A stretch of 64,000 nucleotides of DNA, taken from contig MEHQ01003965.1 in the NCBI GenBank assembly GCA_008828725.1, forward strand, positions 342,501-406,500, written 5' to 3'. This document shows positions 47,571 to 58,737 of the stretch, one piece after another (the stretch's first letter is position 1; each line of letters starts with the position of its first letter). This DNA comes from Saccharina japonica. Lineage: Eukaryota; Sar; Phaeophyceae; Laminariales; Laminariaceae. The notes under the pieces were generated by a model, which ran no database searches, was not told the origin of the DNA, and saw nothing but the letters and a program-made list of their open reading frames with translations. The translations under genes were made by a program, and so were the position numbers.

Positions 47571-48033
47571 TTATGTAACGGAATATGCACATTTGCATAT
47601 ATGCTCTCATACGTACGTATTGGAAGACTGAAGTATGGCATGTAAGGTAGGGTCAGCATGTATGGTTTGGTCGCGTGAGTGTCTTGTGTGGTACGATAGA
47701 AGTATCCAAGTCCAAGTATGGGACGAGAGCGCTTGTCGCTATTTACGGTTCGGGGACGAGGCGAGCTTGGGGGAGGGAGGGTCTCTCTTGGTCACTTCTT
47801 TTTTCCCCCTCCTCCCATCATCCTCTCCGGAGGTGGCAATAATAGTACACACTTTCAACGTCTTCTGGACGCGCCGATGGCGGCACCGAGGATCATCTTC
47901 TTACGTCTTTAACCCATGCACCGGTTTTCCGATCATACGATTTCCTCTAAATATCAGAGTGGTTTTTTCACTTTAAAAGAATACCCTGTTTCTAATTTCG
48001 TGCCCCCTACTATAGCGAGGGGGGGGGATCCTC
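47571..48033. other. No recognisable gene
   Basis: Nothing supportable is seen here apart from short T- and C-rich runs. Confidence 0.35.
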
Positions 48034-48231
48034 TTAGCGAGCAAGGCTAGGCTCACCCTCAAGCGGACCGATACCTTCTTGCTGCTGCGCACCCGCCGCG
48101 AAGCGTGTGCAGCGGTAGAGTTGGATCGGCACTGGTGCGTCAGGCGCAAAAGTCCAGATGCACGGGCCTTTTTGGCCGTCGGTGTAGACAGCAATGTCCA
48201 TCTCACTTTTGTGCGCGGAGGCAGACGCCAT
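48034..48231 (-). CDS. Possible small or partial coding region, unknown
   Basis: A 65-codon frame begins MASASAHKSEMDIAVYTDGQ and runs through GPCIWTFAPDAPVPIQLYRC to a TAA. The composition is protein-like rather than repetitive, with balanced acidic, aromatic and proline residues. I do not recognise it. It could be a first exon, since GGTATCGG just after AAGAA offers a donor, or chance. Confidence 0.25.
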   Translation of the reverse strand: MASASAHKSEMDIAVYTDGQKGPCIWTFAPDAPVPIQLYRCTRFAAGAQQQEGIGPLEGEPSLAR

Positions 48232-49295
48232 CAGAAAGGTGGACGGACACTACGTACACAGCCCTAGGTATGTTTGCTAGAGGGAGCTGTACTGTCTCAG
48301 TAACCTGGCTTCGCCATCAAAGGAGGAGGGAGCGTGTGGCGACGAGCTGTTGTTGGACTGGTCAATCCCTTCAGCGCGAGAATTTTTATTTTTCAGACCA
48401 AGCACCCTGAGTGCAACGAGAGAGAAAGCGAGGAGCCGACTGGGAAGGACAGCAACGAGAGCGTGTACGGACGGAGCGGGTCGAGTGTGGTCGTGCTAGG
48501 ACTGGCCGAGCGGCACCGGAGCGGCGCGCCTGAGCAGCAGCACAGCAGCGCGCCGGCGCAGCAGCACAGCAGCGCACAGGAGAAGCGATCCGGAGCACGG
48601 ACGACATCGACCCGTGACGGACGAACATTATTGTTTTTCTGTTTTCTGTTGACAAATTCTTCGCTTTTTCCCCCGAATGTTGTTGTTGGGTCGGTGTGGA
48701 TGACGTCACTGGTTTTGTAGAGAGACGCGGCAGAGATGGCGCGGACACCCCGGGTGCCTTCATTGTGTGCCTGATCGTGGAAGACCCCTTCAATGTGGAA
48801 CGATTCCTAATCAGTGTCGATGTTTATAATGCTGTGCCTAACACAGACCGTTCAGGATAGATTCGGGTAATTGTCAATGGACATGATGGCTTTGGTTGGC
48901 TGTTCTTTTTCACTTTGTGCCCGCGGACTGTCATTCTGGCAGCACTTCAGACAGCAGCTGCGTGCTCCATCTTGTTCCCACGCCTACCGTTTGTTTTTGT
49001 ACAGACAGCACTTCAGACAGTAGTTACGCTGTAGTCGGCAAATTCATTGGTAAAGAGTGGGAGCGGGGGGGGGGGGGGCGATGCTGCTGTAGTCGAATGG
49101 AGATTGCGGGCGTGTAGTTCAGTTTTGGACACGCATAACATGCTGTAGGGATTTTAGGTGTACCTCTTCGGACTTGTGTATCCTTTCCCTGCTAAGTGTG
49201 CGTGTTCTTTAGGATTCTCTGATGGCTCTAGCACTTTTGTGGCCACGGGCTGTGATCCTGCTAGATCAGACCATACGGATTAGCAACTGAAACGA
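48232..49295. other. No recognisable gene
   Basis: There is a CAGCAG(CACAGCAGCG) low-complexity patch at about 48528-48580 and a G-run at 49065-49078. A pair of CAGACAGCACTTCAGACAG(C/T)A copies lies near 48940-48960 and 49000-49025. Confidence 0.35.
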
Positions 49296-49328
49296 GTTTA
49301 ATGTGAAGACAACAACAACAACAACAAC
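49296..49328 (+). repeat. GTTTAATGTGAAGA-(CAA)n end motif, copy 2
   Basis: Identical in core to 744-776 (GTTTAATGTGAAGACAACAA and further CAA units). Confidence 0.6.
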
Positions 49329-49689
49329 TACTGCTCTTGTGTGATCGTAAAAGCGCCGGTGCACCGACATGAAAAAATAACCAAGAAGAGCTACGTACAG
49401 GTAGTAGGTATTGCGATGCGTATAAAGCGATGTGTACGTACGACGTGAACGTATCTGGTATAAAATACGATTACGACTCGTACAATACGTATAATACATA
49501 CGGACACTATATATAGTATGTCATAGCATACGCACCTGTTACACAGTCTAATATCAATATTAATAATCGAATGTATCATTTTCATCCTTGGGCGGCGAAA
49601 TATGCAAGAATAAAAAACGCCATAGAGTGGTGCTATAAGAACGTACTCGTACGTAAACGTGTGGTCTGAACCCAAATAAATACCGGCAC

Positions 49690-50032
49690 CCCAGGTATTG
49701 TGACAAAGGTATACCCTTACTTGGGGTATTGTGCCGAAGGTCTTACAGAACTTACAGAAGTTCCGGGTACGGGTATGGATGTCTAACAGAACTTACAGAA
49801 GTTCCGGGTTAGGGTATAAAACCCTTACAGAACTCACAGAAGTTCTGGGTTAGGGTATAAAACCCTTACAGAACTCACAGAAGTTACGGGTATTGTGGCC
49901 TGGGCGTACAGGACTCACAGAAGTTCCGGGCAGGTACAAACACGTTGCACTGGTACCCCGGGTATTGTGAAACGGGGAGTACATAACTTACCGAAGTTCC
50001 GGGTATGGGTATAAAACCATTCCAGAACTTAC
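49690..50032 (+). repeat. Satellite S1 (AGAACTTACAGAAGTTC), locus 2
   Basis: About six units carry ACAGAACTCACAGAAGTTCC and GGGTTAGGGTATAAAACCC or ACGGGTATGGATGTC. It continues on the far side of the element at 50033-51267, showing that the element landed inside the array. Confidence 0.8.
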
Positions 50033-51267
50033 CATGGCTGTGAGTCGGCACGACTTAAGTCGCAGTCGGACTAATAGTCAGTCGTGAAACGGAGGTGCCG
50101 ACTTTTCGATTTATTGGGTTTCCTTAACGGTAGGAAGGCTTTTTAATGCGGGGTACAGCTTTTAACGTGAATTGCTGCAGGCTGCGGATATCCTGAGCCA
50201 ATCTTATAGCCTTACATGCCCTGTGACACTGCAGCACACAGCGGGAGATCCACACACACACATTGCGGAAAAGCCCATCTCTCTCGACGGTGCCGACGTC
50301 GTCAGCCCTGGCGCACCCAATGCCAATGCTGAGGGCGGAGATCCCGTCGGCGAAGTTGTGCCCATTATCCGAGCGGCGATGTTGTGCTGCGAGTGCGCGC
50401 GACCCCGAAACGGTGATCTACCGCGTGAAGCATGAGCAGAGGCGCAGCAAACCGCTCAGATCCAACAACCCGCTGTGGAAGCTAGCGTTCACCCGATTAA
50501 CCGTCAGAGTCTACGTCGTATTGTAGTTTTGGGTCCATCGAGTAGGTTCCTAGTTCATTATTTCATGTCTTCGTTTGGTTTTGTGGAAACGGTTTGTCTT
50601 TCGTACCAGGTACGATATTGTATCATCGATGGTTTAGGACTTGCCGTCGTCATCGACGCGCGCGTTTCGCGCAAGTTTGGGAAACGTTAAAAAACGAATA
50701 ACATCACGGAGGGATCCAAGACCTTTTCTTCTGGGGATAATGTTTTGCACCGCTATCTTGGTGATGAGTTCGCCTTTTCGCTCGTATCCCCGCCAGGTAG
50801 TATTGCGACTCAAACAATTGCTGTCCCGTTCCTCTAGTCCGGGGTAGATCTACCTGGTACATGCGTTGTACTTCTCGTTTTTTGTGAATTTCTTGTGTAA
50901 ACTGAAGCCTTTTTGTGTTTTTCGTTCGAAACTTATGCAAATCTAGGTCATATTGTTTGCGCTTTTCTTGCGTAAAGTGAACCCAAATAGCGTATTTTTT
51001 CACTCCGGCGGCGCCTTCAGTGGGATCCTCCGGAGGCGCCTCCGGTGGGCCCTCCGGGAGCGCCTCAAGCGGGGCCCCCTCGGCCGCGAGGGTTTTTATT
51101 GGCTCGCTTCGCTCGCCTGACTTTAGCCGTCATGTCGGCTGGCTACAAGTCGGCTGGCTACAAGTCGGCTGGTTTCGCCAGCCGACTTACCGACTAAAGT
51201 CAGCTAGTCGGCTTCGCCGACTAGCGACTAGTTATTAGTCGTGGAATGAAACCGACTCACAGCCCTA
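50033..51267. mobile_element. hAT-like element inserted in satellite S1, with 8-bp target duplication
   Basis: The ends read CATGGCTGTGAGTCGG and the complement of TAGGGCTGTGAGTCGG, flanked on both sides by GAACTTAC (50025-50032 and 51268-51275). That is an 8-bp duplication with CA/TA-starting ends, as usual in hAT elements. An alternative reading gives a 9-bp duplication (AGAACTTAC) with ends one base shorter on the right. Inside are CTCCGG-rich sequence, GGCTTCGCC hairpins near the right end, and an unrecognised 87-codon frame (50172-50435). No transposase is seen, so it is non-autonomous. Confidence 0.75.
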
Positions 51268-51345
51268 GAACTTACAGAAGTTCTCTGTATGGTATTTCCC
51301 GGGCAAAAACCCCGGGTATGGTCCTGTAGGTACCCTACAGAACCT
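51268..51345 (+). repeat. Satellite S1, continuation after the insertion
   Basis: AGAACTTACAGAAGTTC and the following ACCCCGGGTATGG block resume the array of 49690-50032. Confidence 0.7.
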
Positions 51346-51382
51346 GACTTTGCATGTATATACCTCGTATACCAAATAATAT

Positions 51383-52225
51383 GGGCATTAACCAAAACTG
51401 CTTTGAGCCTTTGATAGGTACACTTCGTAATTCATGCCGGGAACGGCTTCCTGGCCCGCTTGATATTTGGCTTGCGCTTAATTGTACCTACAAATGTCTC
51501 AAAGTGCGTAGGTACACCTATGCTCGGCTACTCATTCCACATATCACCTATTTTTGTCTTCAAGTGTACCTACAAGTGGCTCGAATGATCACGTTTTGGC
51601 AACTGAAATATAGACAGACGGCCACACGAAATGCCGGGGCTGTCAACTAGCCGACCGTACCTGTCAACCAGATGTGATATTAGTCGTTTGGGCAACATGT
51701 CTTCGATGGGTGTGATCGCGATGCGGAGAAACAGCACTGAGGAGTTTGTCCATGTCATTATGCTGAAAATACAATACACATACTGCAGTGCAGTATAGAG
51801 TAGGAGCAACTTTGGTATTATATACGTGTACATAGTAATACCACGGTTAATGGGGTCTGAGTTACACAGCCGTTGGCGTGGTCCGGAATAACATTCCATA
51901 CCAAACGTGAGTGAATATATAAGGAAGACAGGTACGGTCGGCTTGTTGATAGTCCCGGCATCTGGTGTGGCCGTCTGTCTATATTTCAGTTGCCAAAAAG
52001 TGATCGTTCGAGCAATTTATTGATACAGTTAAAACCAAAAATAGGTGATACGTAACATGAGTAGCCGATAATAGGTGTACCTACGCACTTTGAGCCGTTT
52101 GTAGGTACAATGGAGCGCAGGCCCAATATCAGGCGGGCCAGGAAGCCGTTTCCTGTGTACATTACGCAGTGTACCTATAAATGGCTCAAAGTACGTCGTG
52201 GTATACCTATGTTTGGCTCATGCCC
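51383..52225. mobile_element. ~0.84 kb inverted-repeat element (GGGCAT ends)
   Basis: Arms of about 280 bp (about 51383-51665 and 51928-52225) are reverse complements around a ~260-bp centre. Shared parts include ACGGCTTCCTGGCCCGC, CTTTGAGCC, ATAGGTACACT and GAAATATAGACAGACGGCCA. The ends read GGGCATTAACCAAA and the complement of GGGCATGAGCCAAA. Flanks AAATAATAT and AAAACATAT agree at 7 of 9 positions, compatible with a decayed 9-bp target duplication. The arms differ in small insertions, so it is older than the 3184-4743 element. Confidence 0.7.
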
Positions 52226-53058
52226 AAAACATATATATGTATCATATACGCATAAATCTATATATCTTAGTTCGCTGATCACATATGCACATCCTTACGT
52301 CTGCGGATATCTCCCGCCTCCGACCGCCTCTCCGCGCGGTTTCTTCACTGTGGCGTGCCCCTGCCTCGCCTGCAACCGCCGGCTTAGCCGATCCGCCCGC
52401 TCGGCGCCGTAGCGCGCGCGCGAGGCCTTGACGTCGAGATCTACGACGAGATCTCCGAAAAATCGTGCCCTGTGAGACGTTTGGTGCGTAGTCTGCATAC
52501 AGGGCTCATGTCTTCGCGTGTTTTCTTCGGTACGTGTTCTCTGACCTCCGACCCGTGGGGGGAGTCGATTACGTGGCCGGCGCCGCCATTGTAAAGGCCA
52601 CTGAGCGAGGTTTGTGCTAGGATCTGGGGAAGAGTTTGTAATCCCCGAGAACACGTGCCACCCAGGCCTCGTGGAGAACTGCGAACTCTCAATATTTTTG
52701 AACCCCGGGTAGTCTACAGCAGCACGTATATGCTGTATGTACATACTGTACAGCAGCAGCTGAAGCTGCTATGATGAGCCTGCAGCATCACGAAGCTACA
52801 CATGGTATATGCACAGCAGCATCACGGAGCTACAAATGGTATATGCACGATTTCGCGTCTCGCCGTCACGTGCACGTAGAGGGAGCACGGTCAAGCAAAG
52901 AGAGGTCGAGAGCGTGAAATTTACAAATTTGCATGACTTTGGCAGCACTCTGGACGGAAAAATAAGAACTGTTTTAATATACATATCAAGTCTAAACGGT
53001 CCCTACATTTGCGCCCAGAGTGGTGCCAACTCCAATCATAGATACGAAATGAGTGCCC
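52226..53058. other. No recognisable gene
   Basis: A short duplicated AGCAGCATCACG(A/G)AGCTACA segment lies near 52780-52835. Longer frames at 52295-52744 (-) are arginine-rich and unrecognised. Confidence 0.35.
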
Positions 53059-53288
53059 GTGTCGGTGACTCGTCGAACGAGCTCAAATGGCGTGCCCGTC
53101 AAGCGCGCCCGGAGACGACGGGTCTCTCTGAGACAGAGAGGACGGAGATTCTCGGTACGCTTGAATCGGAGACGTGTCGGTGACTCGTCGAACGAGCTCA
53201 AATGGCGTGCCCGTCAAGCGCGCCCGGAGACGACGGGTCTCTCTGAGACAGAGAGGACGGAGATTCTCGGTACGCTTGAATCGGAGAC
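53059..53288 (+). repeat. Exact 115-bp tandem duplication
   Basis: GTGTCGGTGACTCGTCGAAC through CGCTTGAATCGGAGAC occurs twice back to back (53059-53173 and 53174-53288) with no difference seen. 115 is not a multiple of three, so no frame continues through both copies in register. Confidence 0.9.
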
Positions 53289-54304
53289 GTGTCGGCGAAG
53301 GAAGGACAATCGGGGATACGAGGCTATCGAGAGCATCGCCTCAAAAAAAACTCGCCTCATCGTGCTCAATATACGTTGAGGGTTTCAAATTAAAAAAATG
53401 GCATTTACAAACGGGGATGGGGAAACACGTTATTTTTTACGTTGTTTTACGTTTTGTTTTTTGTTATTTGGTCTCTTTGGCGGAGGGGGCGCGTAGATGT
53501 ATACGTGCATCGGGTATATATCAAAGACGCGTGTGTGGAGTGTACCAGTACTCTGAAATACTGCTGTACTACAACAGTACCTATCACGAGCTGTGTGAGC
53601 AGTACGTAGGTTGGATATGTATCATGACCAGTATCAAAGATACACGCACGTCGTATCAGTTGTTGTTTTGTTCCTGTTGTCGCCGTTGTTCGCCTGTTTC
53701 GAAGATGTGTAGACCCACAGGCCCACACAGCAGTAGTAGTAGGCAGAACTGTACAGCATACAATGTGCACGTGTCAGGTGTGTGACCAAGATACATACGC
53801 GCACACACGTATGAGTACAGCAGCAGCAGGATCACATTTATTACGAGTGATACGGTTGACACTCTCCGTGGGCAGTGTGCAGAGCACTCTCACAACTCTT
53901 GGCAGTACGTCTGATTTTCATAGTTCGACACAATGCTGCTCTGCTAACGTGTGTAACTCTTGGCATTACGTCGGACCCCTATCCTTAGCCACAATGCTGC
54001 TAACATTCCCGGTATCGCGCAAGGCTGCGACCGGCGGCCGTCCAGGCCGCCGGCGAAGCCCCTTGTATATACTATAAAATATGTAACCGGCGTCCTCGGT
54101 GGAACGAGAGGTGAATATCGTTCCTTGCTTGAGTCAAGGTTGATGGTTCGAGCCCCCCCGACTGCCTGCTCGTATGATATATACATCCCTCTCGGTCCCC
54201 TAGCATCATAAACTGCCTGTTGTATTGCGGGTCTTATTCCTCCCTCCTTAGCTTCGCCGGCGGCCTGGGCTGACGGCAAAGCCCCCTTGTATATATATAC
54301 CTGG
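53289..54304. other. No recognisable gene
   Basis: A GGTTCGAGCCC motif at about 54142 resembles a tRNA B box, but no tRNA fold could be built around it. CCCCTTGTATATA motifs repeat at about 54058 and 54282. Confidence 0.35.
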
Positions 54305-54792
54305 TATACATTATAAAACTATCCGCAAAGCTATGGTAAAGAGCACAATACGAAGATATACCCATGACTTTATCACGGATGGTAATATGTACAAGATTTT
54401 AGATATGTAGTATTATGTATCAAAAACAAATACGAAGTAGTACACATAAAAACCAGAGTACGCACGATAAAAATACTAAAACTACTAATCGCCACTAAAT
54501 ATATATTACAGTTACAAATAACTCATGCACACTATTATAGTGAAGTCACCAAATAATTAAATGCAACAACGTACTTTCCAGGGCTACTCCATAACCTGTC
54601 CCCGCACACCTCTTATTATATACCGTATACATTATTGAATTATCAGCAAAGCTATGGTAAAGAGCACAATACGAACATACACGCATGACTTTAGCACGGT
54701 TGGTTATATGTGCAACAATATAGATATATAGTTTTCTGTATCAAAAACAAATAAGTATTAAACATAAAAACCAGATTACGCACGATGAAAAT
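54305..54792 (+). repeat. Direct repeat, two ~170-bp copies 320 bp apart
   Basis: Copies at 54305-54475 and 54625-54792 share GCAAAGCTATGGTAAAGAGC, ACAATACGAA, ATGACTTTA(T/G)CACGG, CTGTATCAAAAACAAATA-like and ACATAAAAACCAGA segments. Confidence 0.75.
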
Positions 54793-55059
54793 AAACCTAT
54801 CTATTCTTTCACGATTAGAGGTCCGTAGTAACTCGATGCTCTTTGTCCGTACAGACCAACTGATACACAGCTCTTTGCAAACAGACCTTTCGTTTCGCAA
54901 CCAGCCCTTCAAACAGGCCAACTGAGCTCTTCGCAAACAGCAACTGACGTAACAGCCAAACTGACGTATTGTACTGATGACGTATTATGCAAACAGCCCA
55001 ACCGACATCTACCCGCGGGAGAGGAGGGGTTCCCAGCGTATTCGGAGGGCTTTGCGGCC

Positions 55060-55180
55060 CGGGTCCAAAAATTTACACTAATTTCAACATATACAAAATA
55101 TCCACACTAAAATCAAGTAATTTTCCTGGCCATACTAAAATCAAGTAATTTTTTTCCTAAAGAGTCCCCCAGATGTGAAA
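55060..55180. repeat. Segment inverted at 57930-58020
   Basis: CACTAATTTCAACAT and ATATCCACACTAAAATCAAG recur as reverse complements at 57930-58020 (ATGTTGAAATTAGTGTGGAT). Such an inverted pair 2.8 kb apart may mark the ends of one element, but no target duplication was established. Confidence 0.5.
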
Positions 55181-55569
55181 ATATGGATCTCCATAACTTC
55201 GGTCAAAATCGAAATCGGCCCATAACATCGCGAGTTAGCCACTTTTACACTAATTTCAAGATAAAAAGGCCAGACGTAAAAAATCGACCGAAAAAAAAAC
55301 AAAAAAGGCTACTGCTGTACGTACAAGGGCTGTGCATCCATGCCGGCGTTTTGTTTACACTGCTGTACGTACAAGGGCTGCGCATCATGCCGGCGTTTTG
55401 TTTGTGTCCGCTGTACGTACGTACGAGTCGTACTGCTGGACTGCTGCTGCTGCTGCAGTTGTTGTTAATGCTGCTGTAGATGGGTTATATAAGGACTACT
55501 ACTATTACTATTGCTGTACGTACTGGTGCTGCTGTTTACTGATTTCACTCTGTTGTTGTTGTTGTAGAT

Positions 55570-55760
55570 TGTGGACGGGTGGATCGGTTGGTGCGTGTGG
55601 GTGTCGATCGGTTGGTGCGCACGTACGTACGTGGTCGGGTGGGTGGGTCGGTGGTTGGGTGGGTGGGTGTGAGTGATGTGAGTGGATGTTGGTAAGTACG
55701 TGAGAGTGGGGTGGGTGGGTGGGTGTGGGTGGGTGGGTGTCGGTGGGTCGGTTGATACGT
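55570..55760 (+). repeat. GGGTGGGT-rich minisatellite
   Basis: Irregular GGTGGGTGGGT and GGTCGGT runs put nearly all G on the + strand. The frames read here are tryptophan/glycine or proline/threonine/histidine repeats and are shadows. Confidence 0.8.
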
Positions 55761-56261
55761 GGTTGACTGCGTGTGTGGATCGTGACCCAGTTCTTATTTT
55801 TTTGTACGTAAATGTTCGACCAGCAGGTGGCAGCATGGTAACACATAAAACGAGAGTTCGTATATATCTACGTGCACAATGTTTATTGTTATTAGTTTCC
55901 TTCTTCGTCTACACAATAAACGCTTGGTCCGCACTCCTTGGCTTTAGATGAAGATGCAGCAGTGCAGTTTGTTGCTTCTGTCTTTTTTGCTGCTGCAGCT
56001 GCTGCAGCTAGCTGCTGCTGTGCATTATGTTGATGCTCTGCTGCTGGCGAGGTAACCCGTTTTTCTTGCGTCGCCTTTACTATATTAAGACCACTCCGTA
56101 GGAAGGCCTTGTACCCCATACAGATATATAACGACGACAGGTGGCTTACGCTACTATTAGTAGACCCACTCTATCACGTCAGCTCGTCGGAACAATATAA
56201 GTGTACCTGATATGTTTATTTCAGACTGTTTAATTTTAGTTTTCATTTTAATTTTCAATTT
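55761..56261. other. No recognisable gene
   Basis: A GCTGCTGCAGCTGCTGCAGC patch lies at about 55988-56020. The minus-strand frame over it (55892-56119) is alanine/glutamine-rich from that repeat. Confidence 0.35.
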
Positions 56262-56439
56262 TTCTCCCGCCACAAATAGACGCACACTTCCTGAATTCTA
56301 CAGCCTCAGATTGTGTCCCCCTCATACGGGATGTACACCCTACACGAGGACATATAAAATCCCTAAGTACGCGCGATCGAAGTATTCCACTCAGCTAGCA
56401 AAGAGGAGCTTTGACGAAATCCTCGAGCTCACAGCTGTT
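56262..56439 (+). repeat. Dispersed repeat R2, copy 3
   Basis: Very similar to 14234-14412, with both open frame and ends conserved (LRLCPPHTGC and SFDEILELTAV). Confidence 0.7.
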
Positions 56440-57304
56440 GTTTTTTGTTTCTTTTAATATATATACGAGCTGGTTCCTATTCCACCTTCGGGAAATAACC
56501 AACGGAATACACTAGTGTCTTTTGCAACACTAATAAATATATCTACACGACCGCATGCACAAGGGGAACACATCGGTGAAACAATTTTTGTCCTGCGAGT
56601 TGTAGTTCGCGAGATATGGGCATTGTCGTACTATCATACTTGGGGGGGATCAATTTCACGTAGGGATATCAGGCCATATATCGGTCAGTACGTCGACATA
56701 TTTGACACTATTAATAGACATGTTGACATGATCGCATCAAAGGAAGACGTTCGTGACAGTTGTTTTGATTTGCAAGCCGTGAGGGGCTGTCATAAGAAAC
56801 GCCTCCCAATGTACTATATTATAACAATATATGGAGCAATTTTGGCACCTTAGTGGAATATTTAGTCCTCACGGGAATCGTTTTGCGCTTTGGTTTTCGA
56901 GATTTATGACACGAAATATTGACACGGTTGGGCAACAACAATACGAAACAACTACCGCGCCTGGTCTTTTTTGAACAAAAAAAACACGTGCATGAGGAAC
57001 GGTCAAATTTGCCAGACAATTAAAAAAAATGGAAAAGTGTACCTGAAGAACGAAACAATCGTATGGTTTAAAAAAAAGCCCAGCCGTGGGTTTTGTCTTC
57101 GTGTTGTGACGCACAACCCTGCCAATTTTCGGTTTCCAACTCTCAAAAACCAAAGCGCAAAGTGCGGAGGCGTAAAGCTCTGGCTGTCGCTGGAACCAGC
57201 TCGTACGAAGCGACTTTTTATACTAAACAACATAATTTTGAATAGAGGAAAGTGCGGGAGAGAGCGCGTGTTAGCAAAATGACACAGATGCTCCGATTAC
57301 ATGA
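56440..57304. other. No recognisable gene
   Basis: Several 60-110 codon frames (for example 56515-56853 + and 56971-57282 +) show no motif I can name. Confidence 0.35.
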
Positions 57305-57540
57305 ATATAGGTGGGCAGCGGTAAAAAAAAAACGGTTTGAACCGGTCTTTGGAAACCCAGCAGGCGTGTACGAGTAGCCGGTTTTGGGGAAAAAAAACGT
57401 TTTTTTTTCGCTGGTTTCAACCGGTTCGATAACCGGATAAAACCGGAAAAACCGTACAAAACCGGATAAAACCGGTTTTTATCTGTATAAAATCGGTTTT
57501 AAACCGCATAAAACCGGATACAAAACGGATAAGACCGGAC
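57305..57540 (+). repeat. (AAAACCGGAT)n minisatellite
   Basis: AAAACCGGATAAAACCGG-type units are repeated many times with drift. A shorter patch of the same kind lies at 58290-58390 (CCGGTTTTCCGGAAACCGG). Confidence 0.8.
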
Positions 57541-58439
57541 AACTTCTTCACTGTTTCTCTACCGAATGAAATCATCACCAGTACTATTAATAATAATAGG
57601 ATACACACAGCAGTAGTAGTGTTATACCTGGTATATGGTATCATGCATACATACGTGTAAGTGTGTGCATCAACCATGCTATAAACAGCAGATGCTCTGC
57701 TGACGACGTGTTATAGTTGTCATATATCAAAGCATACACCATACCAAGGTGAACAAAACTTGCACGTACGACAACAACTAACTGTATAATACAATTTCAC
57801 TTGTTTCGGACTCTTTAAAAAAAAGTTGATACCACGAAGGTAAACAAAACTTGCACGTACGACAACTGTATAAAATAATTTCACTTGTTCTGGACTCTTT
57901 AAAAAAGTTGATTTTAGATTTTAATCTGAAAACTAAATATAATAAAAATTAGTGGGGATTTTTATGTTGAAATTAGTGTGGATATTTTTACTTGGTTTTA
58001 ATGTAGTAAGAGCGCGCGCAGGAAAGTCCTCCGAATACGCTGATCTGCAAGGCATAGGAAAAAAAGACAGGAAGCAAGTAATCGCGAAGAACGCGCTATT
58101 AATAGTAGCCAGTAGATATACGTATAGTACCTGTGCACCGGCAATGTCTTCTTCACAACAATGTTTTGTATCTTGAAATCACCCCACCCCGTGCGCTGTC
58201 GTTGTGGCTCGGAATCCACATGTAAACAGCACGTTTTTCACCCAAACATGCCGTCGTGTTCAATGATTTGGAGGCGTTTCAAGTTGCCATCCGGTTGTAA
58301 CCGGTTTTCCGGAAACCGGTTAAAACCGGCTGACAAAAACCGATTTAATCCGTTTTTTTTTTATAATAACGCCTCGTTAACCGGTTATCGGCTTTTTGTT
58401 TTCGCCTCCCGGTGCCCACCTCTAGCAGTGAAGCATGGA
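57541..58439. other. No recognisable gene; short direct repeats
   Basis: AAAACTTGCACGTACGACAA with following CACTTGTT occurs twice (about 57755-57810 and 57845-57890). The segment at 57930-58020 is inverted relative to 55060-55180. Confidence 0.4.
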
Positions 58440-58735
58440 GTGATGGGGATACAATGCTGCAGGTATTTCATGTACTCGGGGAATTTCGTGGTTCCATGCT
58501 CCGGGATACTGCTCGTACTCGGAGTATTTCGGGTATGACCAGTCTCGATACTGCTTGTACTCGGAGTATTTCGGGGCCCGATACTGTGTGTACTCCTTGT
58601 ACTCGCAGTATTCGGGGCTTCAGTACTGCTCATACTTCAAGTACTCGGAGTTTTCAAGCCGCCAGTACTCTAATACTATAAGTACTCCGAGTACGAAATG
58701 TACTCGGTACTCGGAGCATACACGGAGTGTGAAGT
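58440..58735 (+). repeat. Minisatellite S2 (GTACTCGGAGTATTTCGGG), locus 1
   Basis: Units of about 45-50 bp carry the palindrome TACTCGGAGTA and CAGTACTGCTC. The same family is at 60575-60840. Confidence 0.8.
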
Positions 58736-58737
58736 AA

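Noticed and set aside
54120-54170. GGTTCGAGCCC tRNA B-box-like motif
   Set aside because: No matching A box or cloverleaf can be built around it.
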